Assembly (NCBI GenBank): GCA_013396655.1 | Contig: WBMV01000787.1 | Span: forward strand, 579,639 to 643,638 | From: Campylorhamphus procurvoides | Taxonomy: Eukaryota; Chordata; Aves; Passeriformes; Dendrocolaptidae | Direction: 5' to 3' | DNA: 64,000 nt | Shown: positions 1-14,800 of the stretch, in pieces | Layout: the number at the start of each line of letters is the position of its first letter | Position numbering within the stretch: position 1 is the stretch's first letter | Program-made: the position numbers and the translations under genes | Notes under the pieces: generated by a model | Databases searched by the model: none | The model's input: the letters and a program-made list of their open reading frames with translations, nothing else | Told to the model about the DNA's origin: nothing

Positions 1-1
1 T

Positions 2-3717
<3,716 letters not shown>

Positions 3718-4200
3718 GGCTGGAACTGGGGGGCACAGAGGGACCTCCCTCAGCGTCCGGGGGCCGCCGGGGGGCGCTGGGGCCCGGCCGGACCCATCCC
3801 CGTCCCGCTGCCGGCAGCCACGGGAGCGTCGGGATGGGGCCGGCCCGGCCGCGCTGCTTTTCCCGGTGATCCCGATCCCGATCTCGGTGCCACCCCCAGG
3901 GCCCGCCCCGCTCCTCCCACCCGGCCCCGCCCGTCCCGTCGTGCCCCACGCGCGCCGCTCTGGCCCCTCGCCCCCTCTCTGTGGTTCTCGCCGTGACGGC
4001 TGCGCCACGCCCCTCCCTCTCTTCGGCGCCAGCCAATCAGAAGGCAGCGTGCCCGAGGCTCGCCCAATGGGAGCGGGGAAGGCCTGAAGGCGGGGCGTGA
4101 CGTCACAGATCGATGAGCGACGTCACAAGCCAGTGAGTGACGTCATCGCGGACCGGAAGGTGCGCGTGACGTCACAGGGTGGCGATGGCAGCAAAGGTGT
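3718..4200 (-). promoter_or_regulatory. LETM2: LETM2 promoter / CpG-rich region
   Basis: The GC- and CpG-rich sequence directly upstream of the LETM2 start codon has inverted and direct CCAAT-type boxes near 4031-4038 (gccaatcag) and 4062-4069 (gcccaatgg). It also has an ETS/GABP-like accggaagg at 4152-4160 and no TATA box at a sensible distance. This is the usual architecture of a housekeeping vertebrate promoter. The NSD3 promoter lies 1.5-2 kb away in head-to-head orientation, so this stretch probably serves LETM2 alone. The exact transcription start is not visible. Confidence 0.7.
4098..4174. promoter_or_regulatory. Cluster of four CRE (CREB/ATF) sites
   Basis: The palindrome TGACGTCA occurs at 4098-4105, 4138-4145 and 4167-4174. 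A one-mismatch copy, CGACGTCA, lies at 4118-4125. Starts are spaced 20, 20 and 29 bp apart, so the first three fall on the same face of the helix. An ETS-like site sits between the third and fourth. CRE sites in CpG-island promoters are typically bound by CREB/ATF1. Which gene they drive is inferred from proximity to LETM2. Confidence 0.75.
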
Positions 4201-4801
4201 GACCTGGGACAGGGGGGCTCAGCCTGAAGATAAGGGTCAAAAGGGTCGGCCAAACCACAGGGTTCGGCCCCAAAGGTTTAGAGTTTTATGTCTAAATGGG
4301 TTTTTAATGTATTTTTAAATGTATTTTAGACATTTAAATTTTGTCCAAAAGTGGTTTTTCCTGCGGGAATGAGGGAAGAGGATCCTAAGGGATCCTAAGG
4401 GATACAATTCCTAAGGCTTCTGATGCATGGGCTTTTGGGGAGGTCCCCAAAGCAGCGAGCTGAACCACTTTTTAAATTCCCCTTTTTATAATATTAAAAA
4501 TTAATTAACGATAAAACCAGCCATTGTGGGGTTGGGAATCACCACTCAGGCCGTGCTCTGTGTCTTCAGCTTCCTCCTTAACGGTGGGTCATGTCTCTCC
4601 CTAATTCTTCCTTATTTATTACCTGAAATTTTTTTCTGCCCTCTATTCCTTCCCTTTCTCCTGCCCTTTTCTTGCTTTCCATTTTCCATTTGTTTTCCTT
4701 GCCTGTGGGTGCTTTTTGCTGCGGGGGCACATTTTTTGTGTGCACTTCATCTGGAGAGCCTCAAGGTTTGGGAAATAAGGGGGATTCATTGCAAACACGT
4801 C
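4201..4801. other. Intergenic, no gene seen
   Basis: AT-richer sequence between the LETM2 promoter and the duplicated NSD3 upstream block. It contains a short direct repeat, aagggatcct, near 4383-4402. No splice-site-bounded coding segment was recognised on either strand. Confidence 0.6.
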
Positions 4802-5378
4802 AATGTTATCCCGTTCCAGCCAAAACGGGGGTAGAAACTCCTGTGGATGACATGGATGAGGTGACTGTTTGGGGTTGGAAGGAGGGCTGGAGATCATCCT
4901 GACCCCCCTGCCCAAGGAGCAGGTGAACACAGGAGCACATCCAGGTGGGTTTGGACTGTCCCCAGAGAGGGACCCTCCACACCTTCCCCGAGCAGCCGTG
5001 CCAGGGCTCTGCCACCCTCGTGGAATGGAGTTTTTTGTCCTCATGTTGAGCTGGAACTCGTTGTGTCCATCATCACTGCTCCTCGTCCTGTCGCTGGGCA
5101 CCACCGAGAGTCTGTCACCGTGCTCTTCGAGGTATCTACATGGATCGATGAGATATGTGTGTGGATCGACGAGATGCGTGTGTGGGTTGATAAAATACCT
5201 GTGTGGATTGATGGGATACGTGCATGGATTGATGGGATGGCCAGGCCCCTGGTGATCCCACCCTTCTCCAGCCTAACCAGGCCCATCTCCTGCCGACTCC
5301 CCTCCTCGAGGGGATTCTCCCGCTCACCTCTGTGTGCCTTCTCACACCTTGCGCAGCATCTCTTTGCGTTTCACACCC
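4802..5378. repeat. 577-bp duplicated block, copy 1 (probable assembly artefact)
   Basis: These 577 bases recur at 5521-6097, with translations in all frames matching along the length. Copy 1 ends at a single N (5379) and copy 2 begins right after a single N (5520). This is the pattern of contig ends placed side by side without merging their overlap. It contains a five-copy 21-bp minisatellite. It has no recognisable gene and is probably upstream flank of NSD3. Confidence 0.85.
5141..5245. repeat. 21-bp minisatellite, five copies
   Basis: Imperfect units of the form tggatygatgrgatacgtg start at 5141, 5162, 5183, 5204 and 5225, an exact 21-bp period. Because 21 is divisible by 3, both strands give short open frames with seven-residue repeats (WIDxIxV on plus). 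That looks coding but has no other support. The same array recurs at 5860-5964 in the duplicated block. Confidence 0.8.
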
Positions 5379-5379
5379 N
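5379..5379. other. Assembly gap (single N)
   Basis: One N separates copy 1 of the duplicated block from the GC-rich exon-1-like segment. Gap length is unknown and set to one base. Further single Ns lie at 5520, 6185, 12154 and 57634, most of them in GC-rich sequence. Confidence 0.9.
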
Positions 5380-6400
5380 AAGGAGGAGGCGGAGGTTGCC
5401 GCCGCCTTTTGTGTGCGCGGGGCCGTGATAATGGAAGTGACTGAAGGTGAGGGGGAGCGGCGGGGGCGGGCGGAGGGGCCGCGGCCGCCATGTTACTGCG
5501 GGGCCGGGCCGGGCCCTGGNAATGTTATCCCGTTCCAGCCAAAACGGGGGTAGAAACTCCTGTGGATGACATGGATGAGGTGACTGTTTGGGGTTGGAAG
5601 GAGGGCTGGAGATCATCCTGACCCCCCTGCCCAAGGAGCAGGTGAACACAGGAGCACATCCAGGTGGGTTTGGACTGTCCCCAGAGAGGGACCCTCCACA
5701 CCTTCCCCGAGCAGCCGTGCCAGGGCTCTGCCACCCTCGTGGAATGGAGTTTTTTGTCCTCATGTTGAGCTGGAACTCGTTGTGTCCATCATCACTGCTC
5801 CTCGTCCTGTCGCTGGGCACCACCGAGAGTCTGTCACCGTGCTCTTCGAGGTATCTACATGGATCGATGAGATATGTGTGTGGATCGACGAGATGCGTGT
5901 GTGGGTTGATAAAATACCTGTGTGGATTGATGGGATACGTGCATGGATTGATGGGATGGCCAGGCCCCTGGTGATCCCACCCTTCTCCAGCCTAACCAGG
6001 CCCATCTCCTGCCGACTCCCCTCCTCGAGGGGATTCTCCCGCTCACCTCTGTGTGCCTTCTCACACCTTGCGCAGCATCTCTTTGCGTTTCACACCCTTT
6101 AGCCCCACAGGCCTGGGCACAGCCCGCCCTCCCCTCGCGCCGCCGGAACTACACCTCCCATGGTGCCCCGCGGCGGGACCGACCNGCCGGGCGGAGGGGC
6201 CGCGGCCGCCATGTTACTGCGGGGCCGGGCCGGGCCCTGGGCAGGCCGCGCCACCCCCGGGGGACCCTCCCGGGGCACCCCCCGGTGCTCTCCGGCCGCG
6301 GCACAAACTCCGAGGGTCGCCCATGCTCGGTGTCAGCGCGCCGAGGCCTCCCCCGGCGCCGGGAGAAGGGTTTTGCCGTCCGAGGATCAAGGTTGCTGTT
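5380..6400 (+). promoter_or_regulatory. NSD3: NSD3 CpG-island promoter and probable non-coding exon 1
   Basis: GC-rich sequence at 5380-5519 and 6098-6400 is split by gaps. The segment up to 5446 ends in a good donor, gaag|gtgagg, and could be the first, mostly untranslated NSD3 exon. Joined to the acceptor at 11707/11708 it would place an ATG at 5432 in frame with a stop just before the NSD3 start, making a 13-codon upstream ORF. Bases 5467-5519 are repeated at 6188-6240, so the true promoter is present in fragmentary, partly doubled form. Exon 1 placement is inference, as no transcript evidence is available. Confidence 0.5.
5521..6097. repeat. 577-bp duplicated block, copy 2
   Basis: Second copy of 4802-5378. 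It continues without a gap into unique sequence (6098-6184), so this copy probably shows the correct genomic neighbourhood, while copy 1 carries the correct left flank. Confidence 0.85.
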
Positions 6401-9400
6401 GTTGTTGTTGTTCGGATCTTGGTTGTGTTTTGTTGGGTTTTTTGGCGTTGTGGTCTCGCTGTGCTTTCTGTGTGGGTGGCGATGGGCTCGTTCGTTTCGG
6501 GGGGTTTGTTGCTAAGAAAAACAAAACCAAATAAAACCCCTTTTGATAACATAATTATGTGTACACCAGCAACGCAAAGGGCCATATAAAGTTGCCAGCA
6601 GTCGTAGCTGAAGGAAAAATTGTAGTGTTTTGATGACTGTTTAGGTCTTCCATTGCCCTTTTGTAGAGATGCACAATGCTATAGTGGTTATATTCTTTTA
6701 TTAACTGTTGTAATGAACTACTTGAAGATATTTTGCTCCAAAATGCATGCTCTGTGAAGGTATGGGGTAAGACTGGAGGATGATGGTCGAAGACTGTATG
6801 TCTTGTTTTAATACAAACATTTATTTTGCATTTTTCAGTTCAGCAGCTTTGCCTGAGTTTGAGGTGATTCACATGAGGCACATTGTGGTTCTTGCCCTGA
6901 CTGATATGTGAGAGCCTGTCGCAACATTGCAGTGTTTGGTATTGCCAGAGAGCTGCCTTGTGGTTTCATGTCAGTACCAGCCCAAGACTTTCCCTGAAGA
7001 ACCAAAGATTCTGCTCCATGTTTCCTGTTTGAATCCCATGGCTCTCAAACCAAACGAGTCTCTAAGCTCCTTTTCCAGGCAAACCCCTTTTCTCTGCTGG
7101 CCAGGTTGTTTCTTTCCATGGCACCGTGGGAAACTGGTTCAAAGTGGCCTTATCAAACCCAGTTACAGACGTGACTGTTTCTTCTGGCATTCAAAAACCA
7201 AACACGAACTACCTTTACAAAGGTGCACAGGGAAGCAGCCTCACCTTGTGCTTTAAAGTCTGTCAAGAGGCCTCTGATTCACCACCAGTGTCTGCCAGGA
7301 GGGACAGCTCAGTGCAGCTGCAGTCAAGAGAAAGAAATCCACAGGCTGCAGGTTTCCTGTTAAGGAATCCTGTGCAGGTGAAAAGTTGGCGTTGTCTTAA
7401 AGTGTGTAAATAGAGCTCTGCCTGTAGGACTTGCTGAGGGCATGCAGAGCAGAATGGGACAAAGCAGATGGCACAGACTGGGCCCAGGGATCAGCAGGAA
7501 CAGTTGTTTTATTTCTGTCTGCAATTCACACAATTTCAGCACCCCAGGATGCTTTTCCAGGCGATAAGGATGTCCCTCTGGGTGATGTTTGATGTGACAG
7601 AAGCTGTGGGAATGCTCAGCTCTGGGGAGGAGTGAAGTGCCAGGGGTGTGTGTGAACTGCAGGCTTAAGGTTTTCAGAAGGCAGGAGTGATTGCATCACT
7701 TCAAACACCTGCCCAGCCTGGCCTGTCCAGCCAGGCAGCTCTGTCTGTCAGATACCCACAGGAGTGAAAAGCCACTGAGAGCAGTTGATGCCTGGATTGG
7801 GTGCTTGAGGGGACCAGCACCAGTGCAGACTGGATACACTGGGAGTGAAACAGCACAGAACATAGCAGTGAACATCTGTGGGGTAAGGAGGAGGGGTAGT
7901 CTATGAGCAGAGGTTTGAATCTCTCTGGTTGAGGTCTGTTTGAATAGGAGAGCTGCGTTGGTTTTTGTACATAAAGACGTCCTGGAACTTCTGCTTTTGA
8001 GCCTGTTGATAGAAAGCCCAGCTTGGTGATGAGGCAGTGACAGTGCTCTGAGCACACAGGGCTGACTCACAGCAGTGATCCCAGCTCCTCAGGGAGCCAG
8101 CAAGCCAGGTCCTGTCTCACAGCAGACACTTGCCATCTATAGAACACCTGCCTCTGACTGCGCCAACCCCACGTCAGGATTGTCAACAGGAAAGGGTGAA
8201 AAAAGGTTTAAAATATGTGTGTTCTGGGCTTTTATCAGTAGCTGCGGTGTCTCTCCCCACTGTGGCCACAGCCAGCCTCAGCTAAACCTGCAGAACTCCC
8301 TAGCTGGGAGGAAGAAAAGCTGCGATCACATAGGGTTGGAATTGTTCAATAGTCTGAGGTCAGTTGTTATTTAGTCTCCTGCAGCATGAGAGCAAGGCTT
8401 GAGAACTATAGGTTTGTTTTCTGAGAGCAAAGTTGCAAAATCCTCATGCTAAAACTCGCTTTAGGTGAGTGTAGTTGTTGATTAAAATGTGATCCTGGAG
8501 GATCCCTAATTTCTGTGAAACCTTCCTGTGACTGAGCACTCACTGTTGGAGGTGGAACTGATTTTTCAAGTTGTGCTCAGTTGACCTCAGAAGCTCAGGA
8601 TGGGAACTGAAACCAGCAGTGTTCAGTTAAGTAAGAGCCCTACTAGGCTGACCTGCCTCATCCTGTACTGCTTATATCTTTTATTTCATTTACCTTTTCC
8701 TTTGGTACTTTGAATTGTGACTCTCACGTGGGCAACAGGAAAATATTTACTGAAGCAATGCCCCTGTGTAGAGTCTCAGTGTTTGTAAACAGTCTTGTGT
8801 CCCTGTCAGCCCTGGAAAGGGCAAGCACTTTTAAAGAGGAAACTCTTTCTCTCATTAGGAAATTCAGTTGCAGTTTTGAAGGTGTTGATTTCAAGTTGTT
8901 TCATTTTTGATTTCATGTTGGCTCCAGCTGCTGTGAGGTGTCCCTTTCCCGTAAACCTTGAAATATGAAACTGTTTCTTTATCTGTCAAGCTCCAGTGTT
9001 GTATCAGTCCAAGATCTGTTATGGGCCATGTTTGGAAACCAAATTGTACAGCTCACAGGAGGCTGATGCTGTGGGTTAATAGAGTAATTGCTGGTGTAGT
9101 GAGAAGAATTTATTCTCCAATACCTCTCTGCAAGATCAGCTGGAAATCCTGTTCCCCTGTGATTTGGGTGCCACTGCTCTGCTGCAGGGGCAGCTCTCTT
9201 CGCTGACAGTGGGCTGTTCTCTGCATTAATGCTTGGGAGGGATTTATACAAGGTGATCCTTCCTTAGGTTTGAATATTGAGATTCCTGTGAGCTCAGGAT
9301 TCCTCACTGTGTTCTGTTAGCTGGGTCACTCCAGGGCCTGTCCTCACTGTAACACTGCCCAGATGCCACTTCCCAGGGCAGCATCTGTGAACTGCTCCAC

Positions 9401-11707
9401 TGGTGCAGAGTTTTGGGCAGGAGGGTGGGAAGGCCTGGATGTGTTAACAGTGATGACAGCGAGAGACTGGGCAGGAAGAAGCTCTTGGTGATGTCAGAGC
9501 TGTGGGAGGAGAGTGGCCTCGGGTGCTTTGGGGCTGCTGAGAGCAGTTCAGTGGAGCTGTGGGCCTGGTTCCCAGCCTGCACACAGAGTTACTGAGGTAT
9601 GAATTTGGGATGGGATGTCCCAGCTGCACAGCACAGACTGGCACCAGGGCTGAGTGACACCCATGAGCTCCAGAAGGAATGAAAAAGAAAACAAATAGAA
9701 CTATATTCTTTAACTGGTAGTGCCTAAGTCAAATATAAGGAAAGTGTTTTGAACTTCATTAATCCACACTTTTGCCATGTAACAAAGAGCATTGACAGCC
9801 ATCTCTGCAACCAGTGCCTGTGGGAGCTGCACTGGCAGCTGGGACTCTACCCCTTCCAGCTGTGGATGTGCCTGGAGTGCTGTTGCAGCTTCTCAAGATA
9901 AGATTTTTAGCAAGTATTCAGAATAAAAAAAAAAAAGATTGAACCTGGGTTTAGTTAAATATAAAGCCCGGTGGGAAATCCGCTGTTTGCTTTTTGGTTT
10001 GGCAGATCCAAAGTAACAATTTGTTGGTAAATAGTACAAACAGTTCCACTTCCTCTTCCCAGAATGGGGGTGGTTTGGGGTTTTTGACCTTGCTGTGCAA
10101 TCCCACATGCTGCCCCTAAGATCCATGTCCCCTGACAGTGACATTTGTGTTGTTTTGGTGGCTGATGTACAGGGCTGTGGAGGAAGGTCTGGTTTCACAC
10201 CCCCGAGGTTTAAAAGTTCCTGCAATGAGTAAATTCTGTGCAGAGCCTTGTGCTGTTGTTGGTTATTGTGCTTTAGTGGGAGTCTCTTAATTACAAATTA
10301 AGTGATGAATGTGCCCCAAGTTGATGTCATAGGGCAGTGAAGAGAAACACAAGCATCAGTTTGAGTGTGAAGTCCCCAAAATATCCATCACAAATCTGAA
10401 CAAGTTTTTGCTCCTGTTGTAACTTCAGGGAATTTCTCAGTGTTTGCAAAGCTTTTGGCTAAGATATTGGGATGCATAGCTTTGGAAGGGTGAGAGTTCC
10501 ACGTGGGCAGGGATTTATGGAGATTCCTGTTAGGAGAAGTTCTGTGGGATGCATTAATGTAATTTCAAAATCAGACCAAAAGGGCACAATAACCCTGCTG
10601 TGTGCCCACACAGGCAGAACAAATACCATGGGGCTGTGTTTGCTTTGAAAGGGCTGAGCTGACCTTGTGGGAAGCAAACAGGTGTTTCTTACCTGCAGGT
10701 CAGGTCACTTCTTCTTGTGTTCCTTCTTGTTGAACATTGAGCTGCTTTAGGTGGATGCCAAAGCCTTCTCCGAGCCAGTAGTTGAGTTTTGGACGTTTAA
10801 CTTTGATTTAGTGTGATTCTGGTGTTTTAATGTGCCCTGTAAAGTTGAAGGTGTGCATGCCAGTGCTCAGCTGGAATCTCATTCTATAAGTAATCTCAGG
10901 GTTTGGAGATCTGTTGATGCTGGGGCTGAGAACCACATAGTGCTTCATATTAAAATAAGGTGGGAGTGGGAGGAAAATAACCCTCCTCATGTAGCTGCTG
11001 AAAGCCAATGAGTGCAAACTATTCTGCTTTTCTGGGGAGGGTAGAGGCTGGGAAGCCCCATCTGAGGCTGCTGCAGGGCATGAACTGGTTTCCCAGCAGC
11101 CGAGGTGGAGTGACCTGCTCACTTTCATTGTGGCATTGTCAGAGCAGCCCATGGCTCTGAGCCCTGCTAGCCTAAGGGCTGCTTATGTCTTGAATTTTGG
11201 CAAGGTGTTGGGGAGAGAGGAGGAGAAGAGGTTTCTCTGTTGTTTGAGGGTCTTTCTGTGGTGTTTCTGGCTCATGCAGTTCGCAGTGATTGTGATGTAA
11301 AGAGAACTCCATGTCTCCTGTGTTTTGGAGGGTGAAAGTGCTGTCCAGCTGCTTTGGGGTGGAATAACTCCTCCCAGTGCAGAATTGGGAGGGCTGTAGA
11401 AAGTGGTGGGATTTTGGCACCGTTACTCTGACTTTGTAACACTTGGGCTCAGTTTTTAAGCACTCATAGCTGCTTCTGATGTTTCTTTAAATGCCTTGGA
11501 AAAGAAGAAAGTGGTCATGTGAAAAATGTGCCATTAGCTCTTTCTAAAAGCTCAGTAACACCAGTCCTCTAAATCCATGTGAGGGTGGCTGCTGAATGGA
11601 AAGGGGGAAATTGGTCTTAAGATCCCTTTCTTCCTCAACAGTTTAATTTGCTTAATTATTGGTTTTTAATTTGCACTGACTTCTTATTTCCCTTCCCCTG
11701 CCTCTAG
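6401..11707 (+). other. NSD3: NSD3 intron 1 (about 5 kb), no other gene seen
   Basis: The interval between the NSD3 CpG region and the acceptor at 11706-11707 has only short open frames on both strands, with no recognised protein similarity and no consistent exon chain. It includes a (gtt)n run near 6392-6411. I see no RNA gene. Confidence 0.5.
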
Positions 11708-11712
11708 GCCCT

Positions 11713-11822
11713 ATGAGAAAAAGGGAAAGCTAAGGATGCTGGAGCAGAACAATGGATTTCTCTTTCTCTTTCATGCAAGGGATCATGGGAAACACAATTC
11801 AGCAACCACCTCAACTCATTGA
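11713..11822 (+). promoter_or_regulatory. NSD3: Two upstream ORFs in the NSD3 5' leader
   Basis: Exon 2 starts at 11708, and two ATGs precede the main one at 11752. The ATG at 11713 encodes six codons and stops at 11731-11733. The ATG at 11736 is in another frame, overlaps the main start and runs 28 codons to a TGA at 11820-11822. The main ATG has a strong context (A at -3, G at +4). Overlapping upstream ORFs usually lower translation of the main frame; an effect here is inferred. Confidence 0.65.
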
Positions 11823-14800
11823 CTCCGCCAACATCCGCCAAGAGGAGGCCTTTGATGGCAGCAGTGACATTGCTGAGGATGGGGGCCGGACGCCGTACGA
11901 GCCGGCGCTGCAGCAAAGCTTCCAGTACCCCACACCCACAGCAGAGGAGCTGCCCCCCATCACCAACGGGTACCCCCCGGCCATCGGCATGTACGAACCC
12001 CAAGCCAAATACCAGACCTACGCTCAGTATCCCAATGGCTCGGCCAATGGCTTTGGAACCTCAGTCAGGAACTTCAGTCCCCCTGAGTATTACCAAATGG
12101 AGAACTCTAACGCGAGGCCGCACGAAGTTCTGGAGAAACCTTCCCCTCCCCAGNACAAGCGGGGATTCCAAAGAAGACTGGCTCACCAGAGATCAAACTC
12201 AAAATAACCAAAACTATCCAGAACGGCAGGGAATTGTTTGAGTCCTCCCTGTGTGGGGACCTGTTGAACGAAGTCCAAGCAAGGGAGTACGCTAAGGCGA
12301 AACATGAAGGGAGGAAAGAGAAAAGGAAAAAAAGTAGCAAGCATGACTCTTCCCGGTCGGAAGAGCGCAAGTCGCACAAAATTCCAAAATTAGAACCAGA
12401 GGAGCAAAATGTAAGTGGAATGCTAATTTCAGCCATCTGTACTCCTTGTATTGCTGATGGAGTCCGGTTTGGAACAAGGGTTTGTTCCTGTTCTGGCTGA
12501 GTGCACGCTGAGTGCCAAGGCTTTAGTTACTTGTCACATCCTCAGGATGAGGTTGCCAGGAGCTGTGTTTGTAGAACAACACAGTGTTGGTTGAAAGACT
12601 GCACATGAAAAATGTTAGAAAAGGTTATATATTATTTTCTAAATACCATTTAATGTTTTTAGCATGTTTAAAGTTTGCTGCACTGTGGTCACTGTTGAAT
12701 ATGGAGTCTTTGGGACAAAAGCACACACGTTTCTAAGATTGCCTCTAAAAATAGTGCTGGATCATTCAGTGAAAGTCAAGTTACTTGAGGTATTCAGCAC
12801 TGAAATGTTTAATTAATGTTTGAAAGATATTCTAATATTGTGATGTACAAACCCAAGAGCTGTGTAGCATAGGTAGAACCAGTGAAAATGAATATTCTAA
12901 AACAGCAGGGGAATGAGAAGTACCAGCTGACTCAGCAAACTTTGGGAAGATTCAGTATTGCTCTCTGTTCCTGTTTCTGTCAGGTTTTGTACCATGTTGT
13001 CAATATCCAGGGGGTGTATGTAAGGTGGTGTTAACTGAGATCACCTTTGTGATCTCTCATTCTTTTTCTTTCAGTTTCATAACCCACTTCAGTACTTCTG
13101 TTTCCTTTTCTCTTGCTTGTTCCTGCCTGCTTTGTGGTACTGATTTCTGCCTCTCCCAGTTGGAGGGAATGGGTGGCAAAGAGGCTGGCGAGTGCAGGAA
13201 TGGGGAAGTTGCTGTATCCAGCCAGGTCAGAAATTGCCCAGCACAGGCTGGGCTGGGCTGTTACAGAATGTACCAGAGTTTCTTCTAAGGTCTGTGAAAC
13301 CCCCTGGTCTTGCTGGTCTTGGGAGGTTTGGGAGAAGATCCTGTCCTGTAGGGATCAGAACTCTGATATGGTAGAGCGGGTCCTGTGTCCGATGGAGTGA
13401 TGGTGGTGGTGTTTTCAGTGGAAGATGGGCTGGTTTCACATCCACACCCTCACCAGGAATATTTACAAGTTCATAACTGTTTCACTTCCCTCCTGGGAAC
13501 TGGACTCTCCCAGACACCAGGTTGGTGATGTGTTGAGACTTTGAGCATCTACCATGTTTGAGCATCATAGCTGACTAACGAAGCTCAGTAAGATCTTAAT
13601 AAAAATTATAGTTCAGACTTGAAATGGACCGTCCACTTAAAATCCAAGCTATCTGTGGCTGCCCTGGGACAGGATTTTTTTGCTCCTGGAGATGCTGTTG
13701 AAGCTCCTGTGAGATGAAGTTGCTGTGTCCTGCTGGCAGCTGCTGCCAGGAGGCACTTCCCAAGCAGCATCTCTGTCGTACGTGCCTTCTGACCTCTCCT
13801 CCAGACTCCATCACCCTCACAATCAGTTTGGCTTTACCAGTTTGTCCCCCCTATTACCAGGAACTCTCATTCTACTCCTGAAGCTTCAGCTGTGCCTGTG
13901 CCTCTGTTTGGCTGCTACCTGCTCACCATGAGAATGGAATCTTCTTTTCCAGCCTGCTGTCTTTCCCACATTGAACTAAAATCTTTTCTCTCAAATTCCA
14001 AGTTCCTAGCCATTTGTGTCATCCAGAATTTACCAGAAATCTTGGTTTTGCTTTTGTCCTCCTTGTGGCTTCCATTTCCCTTTCCAAAGCTGTTGCTGCA
14101 ATAAATGTTTCATGTTACCCACCCTGTTTTAGACACAGAGTGCTCTGACAGGAACAGGGGTTTGTGCTAGTGGCTTTCAGTATGAGTTGGCCAGGGCAGT
14201 CTGAGGTCCGTCTTCCCACCCTTTTGCTTTCCACTGCACAATTTCATCTTCATGTGTGTTCACCATGTGCACTTTTGTCATCTTTAGATTTAATGGTGTG
14301 AGACTTGTGACTTGCGGTCATCCTCATAGGAACAAACAACTTTTGGTACACCTTTGGTTGTTTTACAGGTTTACACTCAGCAAGGCTGTAGAAAGGCTCG
14401 GCGTGGTCTAACAGGGAGTCTATGCTTTGAATGGTCTGGGTGTAATGTGGATTTATCAGCATTATTAGTTTCTCACTGCTTTTGTTTGACTCTCTCTGCT
14501 GCTTTTTGGGTCCTTTGACTCTTGACTTCTCTGCTGCAGGAAAAGCAAGTGTGGGCTCTGTCTCATGAGATAGTTCCCAACCCAACCTTATCTCTGCTCC
14601 TGTCCCCTCACACCTGCTGTCCCAGCCATTCAGTGATGGTGTCAGCTTCTGGTCAGGGCTGATTCTGCTCTGTGTTGTGGACTTGAGGTCCTCCAAACAT
14701 ATTTGTCAACTATATGCAATTTAACATCGATTTTACAATGATCATACTGTGTATTTAACATGACTTATGTGCTGTAGTTCTTGCTCATAACTGGTATACA

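Noticed and set aside
4802..6097. Genuine recent segmental duplication of the NSD3 upstream region
   Set aside because: The copies look identical and begin and end exactly at Ns, with a second overlap (5467-5519 against 6188-6240) showing the same pattern. Unmerged contig ends explain all of it.
12154..12207. NSD3 as a frameshifted pseudogene
   Set aside because: The break coincides exactly with an N, and all later exons are intact and in phase with every catalytic motif kept.
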